DNA of 64,000 nucleotides from Bog-756 sp963776225 (GTDB lineage Bacteria > Actinomycetota > Acidimicrobiia > Acidimicrobiales > RAAP-2): the NCBI GenBank assembly GCA_963776225.1, contig CAVZLL010000001.1, forward strand, positions 868,001 to 932,000, in the 5' to 3' direction. Under the pieces are notes generated by a model. It was not told the origin of the DNA, made no database searches, and worked only from the letters and a program-made list of their open reading frames with translations. Below, one piece after another: positions 36,401 to 43,922 of this stretch; within the stretch, counting starts at the first letter, position 1, and the number at the start of each line of letters is the position of its first letter. The position numbers and the translations under genes are program-made.

Positions 36401-38177
36401 CCGCGTCACCAACAGCGGCAACGTGACCCTCACCGATGTGACGGTCACCGATAACATGGTGGCGGCATCCGCTATCAACTGCGGCGGCAGCTCCAACGTC
36501 CTCCCCTCGTTGGCACCCGGGTCGACGGTCACCTGCACCGCCACCGGGACCACGGTCGCCGGCAGCTATGCAAACACGGGCACCGTGACCGGGACCACGC
36601 CGACCAGCGGGAGCGTCCAAGCCAGTGACAACAGTGGCTACTACGGCGTGCAGGATCTGTCGGTCACCAAGACCGCCGACCCCACCCTCACCCGCACCTA
36701 TGACTGGTCGGTGGCCAAGCGGGCCTCACCACCGCTCATCGAGCGGGTCACCGGAGGCACGGCCACGGCGGGCTTCATCGTGACCGCCACCCAGGCCGGC
36801 CACACCGACGGCCGCTGGAAGGTGAGTGGCACCATCACGGTGACCAATCCCAACAGTAACGAGACGATCACCGCCCAGGTGAGCGACGCCGTCGACAACG
36901 GGGGCACCTGCCTGGTGGCCGGGTCGTCGTCCGATGCGGTCCCTGTGGCGGCATCCGGCGCTGCGAGCGTCGCCTATGTCTGCACCTACGCGTCGGCGCC
37001 CACGTCGGCCAACGGGACCAATACCGCCACTGCCACCTGGGACCGGTCAGCGGCCGACACCCCGCAAGGCTCGGCCACCGGGAACGCAACCTTCACCTTC
37101 GGCACCGGATCGGTGGGGAACCCGGACAAGGCCGACCAGTGCATCCTCGTCACCGACACCTTCAACGGCGGTCCGGCGACCACGCTCGGCACCGACTGCG
37201 TCGGGGTCGATCCGGTCACCGACAACTTCGCCTACACCCAGCCGGTCACCGTGCCGATGGGCCTGACCACGCCGGCCACCCTCCCGGGCACGACGATCAC
37301 GCCGACCACCGTGAGCTTCGCGATCCCGTCTGCAGGCAACTGGGGGTTGGTCCTGACCCTGCTGGACGGCCACACCCTGGCCTACGTCAAGGGGACGTCC
37401 GGCACGCTGTCGGTCCGGGTCCCGACCTCGGACACCTGCCAGTACCAGTACGACGTCCTGAAGAACGGGCAGTTCTACGAAGGCGCGAAGACGACCATCC
37501 CCCGCTGCGGAGGCCAGCCCAACTGCCTGACCTACCCGAACACGGCCACCCTCGTCCCGACCGGGCAGTCGGCCTCGGCCAGTGTCGAGACCTGTGGGGC
37601 GGCGGTCACCGGTGCCGAGGGCATGTCGTCCTGGAAGACGACCCTCCAGGGCGTCATCACCGGCGGGGCGAGCACCGGCGGGGTGTGCAACTCGGCCACC
37701 TGGCTCCGAAGATTCGCCCCGTTCCAGGACCTCGGTGCGACAGCCAGGTGCACCGCGGTCGGGACCTACGTGACCAAGGTGATCGATGCTGCCACGCCGA
37801 CCTCGATGCCCACCATGCTCAAGGCCCAGATGCTGGCGACCGCCCTCAACGTCTACTTCAGCAACCCGAAACTGGGTGGCGACAAGATCGCCGCACCGGC
37901 GCCCATCGACCGGCTCTCGGTCGACCTGACCAAGGTGTGCAGCATGGTGGACACCGCCCACGGCTCGACATGCGGGAACCCGTTCGCCGACACCGCGACC
38001 GACGGTCACAATGCATGGGGCGGTGCCCCGAGGCTCACGGTGGCTGCCCTCCTCCTCTACGCCGCGAGCAAGTCGAACGTCGGTGGGACGGTCTGGTACG
38101 GAAGCGTGGCAGCCGCCCAGCAGGACGCCAAGAACACCTTTGACGCCATCAACAACCTGGCGGCGTTCGTGCCGTAG
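30471..38177 (+). CDS. Giant secreted repeat protein (DUF11/DUF7507-like Ig-type repeats)
   Basis: A 2568-residue secreted protein. Signal peptide at about 1-34 (LASLVVLVASTASLV, cleavage near ATAAP). Residues 35-285 resemble a propeller-like N-terminal domain of similar proteins (ALGFDPLNQYLYS, DGAFDASGNYWITGG). A DUF11-like repeat follows at about 289-402. Then come some fifteen tandem ~110-residue units (406-2060), each with K-S/T, YSAAGQTLSYDYLVxNTGTTTI, CPxSSLAPGxSETCTG and DVDAGSVTNxATAxGT. Residues 2061-2568 are non-repetitive with many Cys. No LPXTG motif or C-terminal helix is seen, so anchoring is unclear. Likely an adhesin or surface-layer-like stalk. Residues 955-1320 come from identical 330-bp repeats. 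Confidence 0.88.
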   Translation: MSARRRTEIVLASLVVLVASTASLVATSTAATAAPGPAFTCATPTYFLSQGTQTASDPTKTQLYTSTAETGTTVYTTLGSPQPEVYNALGFDPLNQYLYSTLLGGNVLYQIDDTGTANSLGAISGYTAVPDQPADGAFDASGNYWITGGNGSTTAYEINVTSTPPKVISSLALTQSWQPIDYTLNGGFMWGLYNRTLYRLNMATGTVSTFNGPSGLEDEDSGNYGAAWTYDNGNLGFSNNANGSVYQISVTNPSSSTPSFALLDMSTGPVAGQSNDGATCEPVAPPSTDLSIAKSGPATVQPGGLVTWTLVVKNNGPNNSQGFAVDDTVPSGYTNVTANSGCMVAGTSVTCAGAALANGASTTVTLTADAPSTYGTCTTNNATVTADQMDPNSANNASSVQTCTMGKINISKSASPGSYTAAGQTIHYSYLVTNGSSSNMTGITVTDPMAGLSAISCPSTTLAAGASETCTATYTTKGSDVTIGTISNTGTANGTVNGGQVTASSSLTIPYSALTLAKTAVTTGYSASGQALTYNYLVTNAGKSTINSIAISDSKVPAASLTCPSPSLASGASEICTGTYVTTAADMTAGSVTNTATATGTDSVGNGVTSNQSHATVSARTSSLSLVKSSTTSGYSAAGQTLSYDYVVKNNGTTTINAITVSDNKVAPANLTCPGSSLAAGASETCTGTYVTTQTNVDAGSVTNTATAGGTDQYGLPITSNPSSVTVPTAGTTSSLSLTKTATVGGYSAAGQTLSYDYLVKNTGTTTISDITISDNLVAAANLTCPQPSLAPGASETCTGTYVTIQANVDAGSVTNVATAGGTNPSDTPVTSNQSTATVTANGAASSLSLVKSSTTSGYSAAGQTLSYDYLVKNTGTTTISDITISDNLIATVSCPPGPLAPGDSETCTGSYSVTQADVDAGFVTNNATAIGTDPSNEPVTSNKSTVTVTAHGTTSSLSLTKSTTTPSYSAAGQTLSYDYLVKNTGTTTISTIGVSDNRIATVSCPDSSLAPGASETCTGSYTTTQVDVDTGSVTNAATASGTNPASSPITSNPSTVTVPASGATSSLSLTKSTTTPSYSAAGQTLSYDYLVKNTGTTTISTIGVSDNRIATVSCPDSSLAPGASETCTGSYTTTQVDVDTGSVTNAATASGTNPASSPITSNPSTVTVPASGATSSLSLTKSTTTPSYSAAGQTLSYDYLVKNTGTTTISTIGVSDNRIATVSCPDSSLAPGASETCTGSYTTTQVDVDTGSVTNAATASGTNPASSPITSNPSTVTVPASGATSSLSLTKSTTTPSYSAAGQTLSYDYLVKNTGTTTISGLGVTDTLVSPANLSCPDSSLAPGASETCTGSYTTTQVDVDAGSVTNIANATGTDAHDNPVVSPGSTVTVPAVGTTSSLSLTKSSISNGYSAAGGTLSYNYLVTNTGTTTISSIAVSDNRIAAVSCPASSLAPGGSETCTGSYTTTQADVDAGQVTNTARASGTNPANSPVTSNPSTVTVPAKGTTSALSLVKSTTTSGYASAGDFVFYGYLVTNTGTTTVSSISISDNQLAPADLSCPDSSLAPGAHETCTGTYITTQADVDAGSVTNRATASGTDPHGSPVTSNPSTVTVRAAGTTSSLSLTKTAVTPSYSAAGQTLTYNYLVTNTGTTTISAIAVSDNVIATVSCPDPALAPGDSETCSGNDTTTQADVDAGSVTNTATASGTDPYNNPVTSNRSTVTVPAKGTTSSLSLTKTAVTPSYSAAGQTLTYNYLVTNTGTTTISAIAVSDNVIAKVSCPDPSLAPGDSETCSGNDTTTQADVDAGSVTNTATASGTDPQHNPVTSNPSKAIVPARGATAALSLVKSALTGGYSVPGETLSYDYLVTNTGTTTISSIAVTDDHVAPADLSCPKSSLAPTSSETCTGTYKTTQVDVDTGSVTNTATASGTDPQHNPVTSNQSIATVPASSSPSISIDKTTNGSDGLDIPLGAAVTWAYRVTNSGNVTLTDVTVTDNMVAASAINCGGSSNVLPSLAPGSTVTCTATGTTVAGSYANTGTVTGTTPTSGSVQASDNSGYYGVQDLSVTKTADPTLTRTYDWSVAKRASPPLIERVTGGTATAGFIVTATQAGHTDGRWKVSGTITVTNPNSNETITAQVSDAVDNGGTCLVAGSSSDAVPVAASGAASVAYVCTYASAPTSANGTNTATATWDRSAADTPQGSATGNATFTFGTGSVGNPDKADQCILVTDTFNGGPATTLGTDCVGVDPVTDNFAYTQPVTVPMGLTTPATLPGTTITPTTVSFAIPSAGNWGLVLTLLDGHTLAYVKGTSGTLSVRVPTSDTCQYQYDVLKNGQFYEGAKTTIPRCGGQPNCLTYPNTATLVPTGQSASASVETCGAAVTGAEGMSSWKTTLQGVITGGASTGGVCNSATWLRRFAPFQDLGATARCTAVGTYVTKVIDAATPTSMPTMLKAQMLATALNVYFSNPKLGGDKIAAPAPIDRLSVDLTKVCSMVDTAHGSTCGNPFADTATDGHNAWGGAPRLTVAALLLYAASKSNVGGTVWYGSVAAAQQDAKNTFDAINNLAAFVP
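33333..34430 (+). repeat. Perfect 330-bp tandem repeat, 3.3 copies, inside the giant gene
   Basis: Every base from 33333 to 34100 equals the base 330 positions downstream, so copies begin at about 33333, 33663 and 33993 with a partial fourth that diverges at 34431. Each unit encodes one 110-residue Ig-type repeat. Neighbouring units in the same gene have diverged, so this block is a recent amplification or gene-conversion product. Copy number may be misassembled if short reads were used. Confidence 0.95.
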
Positions 38178-38244
38178 GGCCGACAAACAATTCTTCCGGC
38201 GTCGAACGCCCCGGGCCGCACCAGCCGGGGGTCTCCGACGACGG

Positions 38245-38271
38245 TTCCGGGGCACGGGGCCCCGAAACCGG
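38245..38271 (+). terminator. Hairpin between the giant gene and the glycine-oxidase-like gene
   Basis: GGTTCCGGGG and CCCCGAAACC form a stem of ten with one mismatch and a seven-base loop, 68 bases after the giant gene's stop and just before the next start. No T-run follows. It may end transcription of the repeat gene or lie in the next gene's leader. Confidence 0.4.
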
Positions 38272-38281
38272 GCACACTGCA

Positions 38282-39490
38282 GTGGTGCAGCGAGATCGGT
38301 CGACTCGGGGCGGCCGGTCCGCCGACTGCGTGGTGGTTGGCGGCGGCCTGGTGGGGACGGCCCTCGCCTACGAGCTGGCCTGCCGTGGGGCCTCGGTCGT
38401 GGTCCTCGACCGCCACGACCCGGGGCGGGCGAGCGACGCCGGGGCGGGCATCCTCTCACCGGAGACCAACCTGGACCCCGCACCGGGCCTCTTCGCCGTC
38501 GGGCGCGCCGCGGCGAGGCACTACGAGCGCCTGGTCGACCGGCTGGGTGCCGATGGGTGCGCCGACACCGGGTACGCCCGGACCGGTTCGTTGCTGGTCG
38601 CCGAGCGCCCGGGTGACGACGCCACCATGACGACGGCGTCGGAGCTGATCCTGGGGCGAGAGGTCGGGGTGGAAGAACTGGATCCGGAAGCGGCTCGCCG
38701 TCGCGTTCCGGTCCTCGGCACCGTGCGGCGGGCGCTCTACAACCCGCACGGGCGGCGGGTGGACGGCAGGGTCCTGCGTGGTGCCCTGCAAGCGGCCGCC
38801 GAACGACGGGGGGTGCGGTGGCAGCAGGGTGGGGTCACCGGGATCGTCGGTGGTCCCGGCTCGGGGCGGGTGCGGGCGGTGCGGACCGATCGCGGCGACC
38901 TCCCGGTCGGGGCGGTGGCCCTCTGCGGCGGGGCCTGGACCGAAGAGCTGGCCGGCGGCCTCCGGGCGACCCTGCCGGTCGGGCCCCTCAAAGGCCAGAT
39001 CGTCCATCTCCATCTGCCGGATGCCGACACGTCGACCTGGGCCATCGTCCAGCCGGTGCTCGGCTTCTACCTGGTCCCGTGGCCGGGCGGCAGGGTGGCC
39101 TGCGGCGGGACCATGGAGGCCGCGGCCGGCTTCGACCACCGGGTGACCGCCGACGGGGTGCACCAGCTGCTGCGCGAGTGCCTGAGAACCGCCCCCGGCA
39201 TGGCCGCGGCCGAGTTGGTCGAGGTGCGTGTCGGGTCCCGGCCGGTCAGCGCGGACGGGGTGCCGCTGGTCGGCCCGGTCCCCGGGTGGTCGAACGCCTT
39301 CGTCGCCACCGGCCACGGGGCGGAGGGACTGCTGCTCGGTCCGTTGAGCGCGGCGCTCCTGGCGGACCAGATGGTCGAGGCGTCGGGCGCCGGGCTGGCG
39401 GGGGCAGGACAGCTCGCCCCCGGCCCACCCTGGGATCCCGCGGTGGCCGAGGAGCTCACCAGGTGGTCCCCCGACCGCTTCGCCTCCTGA
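38282..39490 (+). CDS. FAD-dependent amino-acid oxidase, glycine oxidase/ThiO-like
   Basis: A 402-residue DAO-family flavoprotein. The FAD-binding fold is CVVVGGGLVGTALAYELACRGASVVVLDR; GAGILSPE, SLLVAERP and the C-terminal ATGHGAEGLLLGPLSAALLA match glycine/D-amino-acid oxidases. Start at GTG 38282 or the adjoining GTG 38285. These enzymes oxidise glycine, sarcosine or D-amino acids to imines with peroxide release; ThiO feeds thiamine thiazole synthesis. No thiG or thiS lies nearby, so a catabolic role is equally possible. Confidence 0.82.
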   Translation: MVQRDRSTRGGRSADCVVVGGGLVGTALAYELACRGASVVVLDRHDPGRASDAGAGILSPETNLDPAPGLFAVGRAAARHYERLVDRLGADGCADTGYARTGSLLVAERPGDDATMTTASELILGREVGVEELDPEAARRRVPVLGTVRRALYNPHGRRVDGRVLRGALQAAAERRGVRWQQGGVTGIVGGPGSGRVRAVRTDRGDLPVGAVALCGGAWTEELAGGLRATLPVGPLKGQIVHLHLPDADTSTWAIVQPVLGFYLVPWPGGRVACGGTMEAAAGFDHRVTADGVHQLLRECLRTAPGMAAAELVEVRVGSRPVSADGVPLVGPVPGWSNAFVATGHGAEGLLLGPLSAALLADQMVEASGAGLAGAGQLAPGPPWDPAVAEELTRWSPDRFAS

Positions 39491-39529
39491 CCGGCGGCCT
39501 GATCGGGCGACGGAAACGACCTGTCGAGG

Positions 39530-40822
39530 TCAGCTCGGGCAGGTGGTGACCTGCACTCCGGGTAACCCCACCGGCGCGTACGGGTCGGGATCGGTGTCCC
39601 CTGCGAAGCGATCGCGGATCCAGTGCACCATGTCGTCGAAGGAGGGACCGATCACTCCCGCATGGCTCTGGCCCGGATAGACCCAGCGTTCGAGGTCCTG
39701 GCCCAATGTGCAGAGATGCGATGCCAGGATCTGTGTGGACGCCACCGGGATCTGCTCGTCGGCTCCGCCTTGGATCATGAGCAGCGGCACGGTGCTGGCC
39801 GAGGCGAAGGTCTCCGGGTCGTTCTCGCTGAGGAGCTTCCCCCATGCGGGCACGGCGAACGGGTCGGTCTTTGCGAACTGTGCGGTGGAGTACTTGTCGA
39901 CCACCCTGGCCAGATAGTCGGAGCACCCCTTGTCCAGCTCGGGGAGCAGGCTGATCCCGAGGGGGGTCAGGACCTGGGAGACCGGTGCCGCCCTGTCGCC
40001 ATAGGCGGACTGGTACGCGCCGGCCACCATGAACAGGTAGTACCGGTACGGGCTCGTCTTGAGGAAGTCGTAGATCAAGTTGAACTGGGAGGGAGGTGCT
40101 CCGGCGACCACGCCGTCCAAGTGGAGGTCCGGCGCGTACGAGGTCCCGATGTCGAGGGCGAACATCGCGGTCTGCCCACCTTCGGAATGACCCCACACCA
40201 CGTAGTTCGTGCTGGCATGGGCGGCCGCAAGATGGTGCGCTGCACGGACGATGTCGATGGTGTTGCGCGCGGCGCTCACACCGACGATGTAGGGCAGAAG
40301 ACCGGGTGTGCCCTCACCTTGGTAGTCGCTGGCGGTGACCTCCCACCCTTGGTCGAGCAGGCCGTTGGTCAGCGGCACGGCTTGGGTCGGATCGAGTGAG
40401 GGGGCGCATTGGTCCGCCATGCCGTTCGTGCCGTGACCCCAGCTCACCACCGGGTATCCGCCCGGCGGCGCAGGGTGATCAGGGACGACCACCAGGCCCG
40501 TCACGACCACCGGCGTGCTGCGCACCGACTCCGACAGGTACATGACCCTGTAGACGGTGCCGTGCAGTCCACTGATTCCCGCCATCTTCTCGGACTTCAC
40601 GAGGGTTCCGGGTGGTCCCGATGGCAGCGGTTGCGGAACGGAGTAGAACGCGGGCAGGCCGGCGGGCGCAGGCAGCGAAGACGGGCTCGAGGAGCCACAA
40701 GCCGCGCCCACGATGCACACCATGATCAGCGTCACAACCGGTGGCAGCGCTCGTGGGCGTGTTCGCCCGGATCCGGGGACCTGTCCACGTTCGACCTCGC
40801 GGCTGCGCTGCATCTTCTTCAT
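39530..40822 (-). CDS. Secretory lipase-family lipoprotein
   Basis: A 430-residue lipoprotein from ATG 40822 (an in-frame upstream start at 40846 is possible). The signal peptide ends at IVGAAC. The mature protein resembles secreted triacylglycerol lipases: SWGHGTNGMADQCAPS, nucleophile motif VVWGHSEGGQTAMFAL (G-x-S-x-G), charge-relay Asp in IQGGADEQIPV and His in PGQSHAGVIGP. A late Cys pair probably forms a disulfide. It would hydrolyse esters or lipids outside the cell. It is convergent with the flavoprotein and has the nucleoside hydrolase gene 80 bases upstream on the same strand. Confidence 0.85.
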   Translation of the reverse strand: MKKMQRSREVERGQVPGSGRTRPRALPPVVTLIMVCIVGAACGSSSPSSLPAPAGLPAFYSVPQPLPSGPPGTLVKSEKMAGISGLHGTVYRVMYLSESVRSTPVVVTGLVVVPDHPAPPGGYPVVSWGHGTNGMADQCAPSLDPTQAVPLTNGLLDQGWEVTASDYQGEGTPGLLPYIVGVSAARNTIDIVRAAHHLAAAHASTNYVVWGHSEGGQTAMFALDIGTSYAPDLHLDGVVAGAPPSQFNLIYDFLKTSPYRYYLFMVAGAYQSAYGDRAAPVSQVLTPLGISLLPELDKGCSDYLARVVDKYSTAQFAKTDPFAVPAWGKLLSENDPETFASASTVPLLMIQGGADEQIPVASTQILASHLCTLGQDLERWVYPGQSHAGVIGPSFDDMVHWIRDRFAGDTDPDPYAPVGLPGVQVTTCPS

Positions 40823-40902
40823 GATCCCCCGATCCGGCACGACCAACCGTAGGTGTGGTCACACATGCTGCCTCAACGAGCGTCGCGGTCGGGTGATTGT
40901 CT

Positions 40903-41946
40903 CTACGAGTGCGCTTCGATCAGTGTGTTGATCTTCCGGTTCAAGGCCCCTTGGTCGACCACGTGGACATAGAGATCATGAGTGCGGCTCGGATCGGCTT
41001 TCCAGGACAGCCCTCCCTGGGCGTTGATATAGGCCGCACCGCCTTGACCCAGTTCCGAGAAGGTGCCCTGTGTTCCCCCGACCGCGTAGAGGAGCGTGGG
41101 GCCATCCCAGTCGCCGTCACCGGGTGGTCCACAGTGGAATTCCCACTGGTACACGATGCGCATCGGGTTGTCCGGTCTCACGGAGGTACAGAGTCCTCCT
41201 CCGACCTTGGTCTGGATCCCGACGTAGCCGTCGACCCACGCGATCGGTGTGGGCCAGTCCGTGCCGTTCACGACGTAGCTCGCCGAGGCCGGGTCCAGTT
41301 TCTGGTTGGTGACGGCAGGGGCACCGCCGGGGAACAGTCCGTCCTCGATCACCAACCGCTTCACCTTCGCCTGGAGCAGTGCCCGTCCGTCGAGCGGGCT
41401 GCCTTGCCCCGTTGTCGACCGCAGCAATCCTGCCAGGTTGGTATAGGCACCGATCGCGACAATGGTCACGCTGTGATTCGGTTGGTTCGCCAAGAGGTGG
41501 CGGAAGAGGGGGACCGCCCCTTGTACGTCGTTGCTCGATCGAACGGCATGAGGGAGCTTGTCGACCAGGTCGTTGGTATAGCCATGGGGTGCCGTATCCG
41601 CCGTGCTGCCGGCGACCGCGCCCAATGGGATATGCGGATGGCCGTAGGCGGTGTCGATGGCATCGATGGCAGCGACGGCGAGCGGGTTCGGGATGTCCGA
41701 CATGATCCCGAGAATGTGCACAGAGCCCCGTTGTTGCAGGACGTTCGCCATGCCGATCGCGGTGACGTCATCCCACCAAAGGGACAGGTCGGAGTCGATG
41801 ATGATTCGTGGAACGGTCGAGGGGCGCGCTCCGCTCTCGGGGGTCTGAGACCCGGCGAGCGTGAAGGACAGAAGGGCACCGAGCACGACGGCAATTGCAA
41901 TGAGCGCCAGCGACAGAGCTACCACCCGACGTCTTCTCATTGCCAT
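40903..41946 (-). CDS. Exported inosine-uridine nucleoside hydrolase-like protein
   Basis: A 347-residue protein with an N-terminal signal anchor (VVALSLALIAIAVVLGALLSFTLA), after which PRIIIDSDLSLWWDDVTAIGMAN matches the calcium-binding start of nucleoside hydrolases. The family's DxDxxxDD is stretched by two residues. NHSVTIVAIGAYTNLAGLL fits the conserved second motif and DGDWDGPTLLYAVGG the C-terminal Asp-containing region. Such enzymes release bases from ribonucleosides. An exported form would scavenge nucleosides or act on a modified sugar outside. Start at ATG 41946. Confidence 0.8.
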   Translation of the reverse strand: MAMRRRRVVALSLALIAIAVVLGALLSFTLAGSQTPESGARPSTVPRIIIDSDLSLWWDDVTAIGMANVLQQRGSVHILGIMSDIPNPLAVAAIDAIDTAYGHPHIPLGAVAGSTADTAPHGYTNDLVDKLPHAVRSSNDVQGAVPLFRHLLANQPNHSVTIVAIGAYTNLAGLLRSTTGQGSPLDGRALLQAKVKRLVIEDGLFPGGAPAVTNQKLDPASASYVVNGTDWPTPIAWVDGYVGIQTKVGGGLCTSVRPDNPMRIVYQWEFHCGPPGDGDWDGPTLLYAVGGTQGTFSELGQGGAAYINAQGGLSWKADPSRTHDLYVHVVDQGALNRKINTLIEAHS

Positions 41947-41979
41947 CGCTTCTTCAAGCTAGTACCCCCTCGGGGTTGG

Positions 41980-42252
41980 CTATCCAACGACCGTGAGCTT
42001 CCAGACGAGCGGTGCCCCGGGGACGGGGGTGCACGGAGTCGGGGTGCACACGTCCGGACCGGCGACGAAGGGCACGTCGACGGTGGCGGTTCCGGTTGCG
42101 ACCGCTCGGAGAGTCGCCATGAAGCTGGTGCCGGAGGAGTGGCTCGCCGCGAGAGTGACGACGTGCGTGTTCGAGATCCCGGGTGGCCCCGGCCACGTAC
42201 CACCGGACATGGCCTCACCTCCGGCCAGCACGATGGTGGAGCCGACCGTCAC
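41980..42252 (-). pseudogene. C-terminal part of a split lipoprotein (or coupled small protein)
   Basis: Ninety residues from a GTG at 42252 that overlaps the stop of the lipoprotein ORF upstream (GTGA). The sequence is beta-rich, has a Cys pair (VCTPTPC) and reads like an exported Ig-type domain (GSTIVLAGGE, GISNTHVVTLAAS, ATGTATVDVPFVAG), yet it has no signal peptide. The simplest explanation is that this and the 42249-42473 ORF are one lipoprotein gene broken by a one-base frameshift near 42250. Two translationally coupled genes remain possible. Confidence 0.55.
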
Positions 42253-42473
42253 GCAGGTGCGGTCGGTCCCTCACCTGACTGCTCCCTCACGTTGACAGTT
42301 CCGCTCGGACAAGCGGGACGGGCTGGAGCCGGAGCAGCTCCGGTCGGTCCTTCGGTGGTCTGGGTGGGTTGCGGATGCGGGACGGGTTGCGTGTTGCCCG
42401 ATGCCGACGGCGATGAGCACCCTGCGATGAACAGACTCGTTGCTGTCAGGACGGCCGGTCGCCAATTCGTCAC
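42249..42473 (-). pseudogene. N-terminal part of a split lipoprotein
   Basis: Seventy-four residues with a lipoprotein signal peptide (RPAVLTATSLFIAGC) followed only by a Pro/Thr-rich linker and a short PACPSGTVNVREQSGEGP segment. It has no folded domain of its own. Its stop lies in the start of the 41980-42252 ORF, whose sequence looks like the missing extracellular domain. Read together they would make a lipoprotein of about 165 residues. Confidence 0.55.
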
Positions 42474-42488
42474 CTGATCAACGAGGGC

Positions 42489-42866
42489 TCATCCCATGCT
42501 GGCGATGGCGCTGGTCCTGTCCTCGAACCCCCGGATATCGGAGACAAGTCCCCGACTCACGGTGAGCACCTGCCACCGTGGGGAGCCGCCGGCGTCCGCC
42601 ACGTCCCGAGGACCGACCACGAGGCCGACGAGGATCTTGTTGCCCCGGACCACGGTCTCGGTGACCCCGGCCGGCACTCCGTCTGCCCGGCCCCGGTACC
42701 ACGCGAGAACCTGGTGGCGATTCCGGCAGCCCGGATTCGAATCGTCCGGCGCTCCCCAGGTGACGTCGGGGTCGAGCAGGTCCTTGTACGTTTCCAGGTC
42801 TGCTGACTGGAGGGCGGTCCGGACGTGTGCAGCGATCAGCTCCATCTGTGCAGAGTCGGTTGGCAT
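42489..42866 (-). CDS. SnoaL-like / NTF2-fold small protein
   Basis: A 125-residue NTF2-fold protein: AAHVRTALQSADLETYKDLLDPDVTWGAPDD is the usual helix followed by the acidic cleft, NRHQVLAWYRG the second helix, and the remainder a curved sheet (VVRGNKILVGLV, PRWQVLTVSRG). Members act as isomerases, cyclases or non-enzymatic binding domains. Start at ATG 42866. It sits between the split lipoprotein and the hotdog-like protein on the same strand; function in the pathway unknown. Confidence 0.75.
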   Translation of the reverse strand: MPTDSAQMELIAAHVRTALQSADLETYKDLLDPDVTWGAPDDSNPGCRNRHQVLAWYRGRADGVPAGVTETVVRGNKILVGLVVGPRDVADAGGSPRWQVLTVSRGLVSDIRGFEDRTSAIASMG

Positions 42867-42978
42867 GTCTCGTGACCCTCCTTGCGCTGGCCTGTTCCTC
42901 GTTCTGTCAAGAAACGGCCGGTTCTACCCGGGTCGCATGGTGATACGGCGGCCCAGGCAGAGCCACCACGGGATCGCC

Positions 42979-43827
42979 CTACTCGACGATGGTGAACGTC
43001 GCCGCGCCGGACGTCACGGCCCGGCTGGCACCTTCATCGATCATCAGCATCTGCACGCCGACCCGGCCACCGGCCCCGCGAACCGCCTCGCCGTCGACCC
43101 GGAACGGCCCGATCTTGCCCCGGGCGAGGAACATGACGTGCCACGTACCGAGCTGAAGGCGATCCGTGCCGACGAGGTCGGCAGCGAGATCCATGGCCGC
43201 TGCCTCGAGCACGACGTGCTGTGGACCGATGTGGAGTGCTGCGTCGGGTGACGCGAACCCTCCGGAGAGCTCGGGGAGCGTCCAGTGGCCGTCAGGACGA
43301 CGGTAGGCGCCGAACACCTGCCAGAGGGGTGGCAGCTCCGGCGAATCGATGATGTCAATGGGGTTCTCGGTCATCTTCTCCAACCCCTCGGGCACGTCGC
43401 CGATACTGATGCCCTGACCCTCGGTGAAGGCGATCACCCGATCGGGGTAATCGGCGTCGACGATGCGCGACCGGCTGAAGCCGAGCTGGCGCCCGAGTCT
43501 CAACGTCTCCGATCTGACCTCGATGCGCTGCGTGTCGTACCCAGGATCGAGGATGAACGCACTGTGGATCACCGGGTTGGGCACGGCCTCCAGATCGGAG
43601 CGTCCCCCGCCTTCCGGCGAGCAGATGGCGATCGGGGCGACCATCAGTCCGCCGGTCGAGTTCCTGAAGTCATGGCGGACCCTGACGATGTTGTCATCTT
43701 CGACGCCCACGTCCATCGATCCGTACCGTCGTCCTATGTACCGGTAGGTGAGCAGACCTGTCCACCGGCGCTCCAGCTCGGCGGCATAGGCGTCCTTGTC
43801 TTCCTTGAGTTCCCGGATGTCCTTCAT
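42979..43827 (-). CDS. Probable double-hotdog acyl-CoA thioesterase-like protein
   Basis: A 282-residue protein; ATG 43827 follows GGAG by seven bases and is preferred to the GTG at 43839. Two halves each resemble a hotdog fold: MDVGVEDDNIVRVRHDFRNSTGGLMVAPIAI in the first, GGFASPDAALHIGPQHVVLEAAAMDLA and GTWHVMFLARGKIGPFRVDGEAV in the second. The second half has the sheet pattern of PaaI-type thioesterases and MaoC-like proteins. Catalytic residues cannot be assigned by eye. Its position in a run with a 2-hydroxyacid dehydrogenase, a Rieske oxygenase and a CoA-transferase suits CoA-ester metabolism. Confidence 0.55.
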   Translation of the reverse strand: MKDIRELKEDKDAYAAELERRWTGLLTYRYIGRRYGSMDVGVEDDNIVRVRHDFRNSTGGLMVAPIAICSPEGGGRSDLEAVPNPVIHSAFILDPGYDTQRIEVRSETLRLGRQLGFSRSRIVDADYPDRVIAFTEGQGISIGDVPEGLEKMTENPIDIIDSPELPPLWQVFGAYRRPDGHWTLPELSGGFASPDAALHIGPQHVVLEAAAMDLAADLVGTDRLQLGTWHVMFLARGKIGPFRVDGEAVRGAGGRVGVQMLMIDEGASRAVTSGAATFTIVE

Positions 43828-43922
43828 TCGCTCGCTCACTCCATCAAGTTGCTCAGTGGTGCGCTGTGTGCGAAGACCGCCCGAGTCGGCTGATGCCGGG
43901 AGGTCCGGCCATGGTCGGTCGA

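Noticed and set aside
34671..36620. A 649-codon reverse frame inside the giant repeat gene
   Set aside because: Gly/Arg/Val-rich composition mirrors the repeat on the forward strand; no start signal or similarity.
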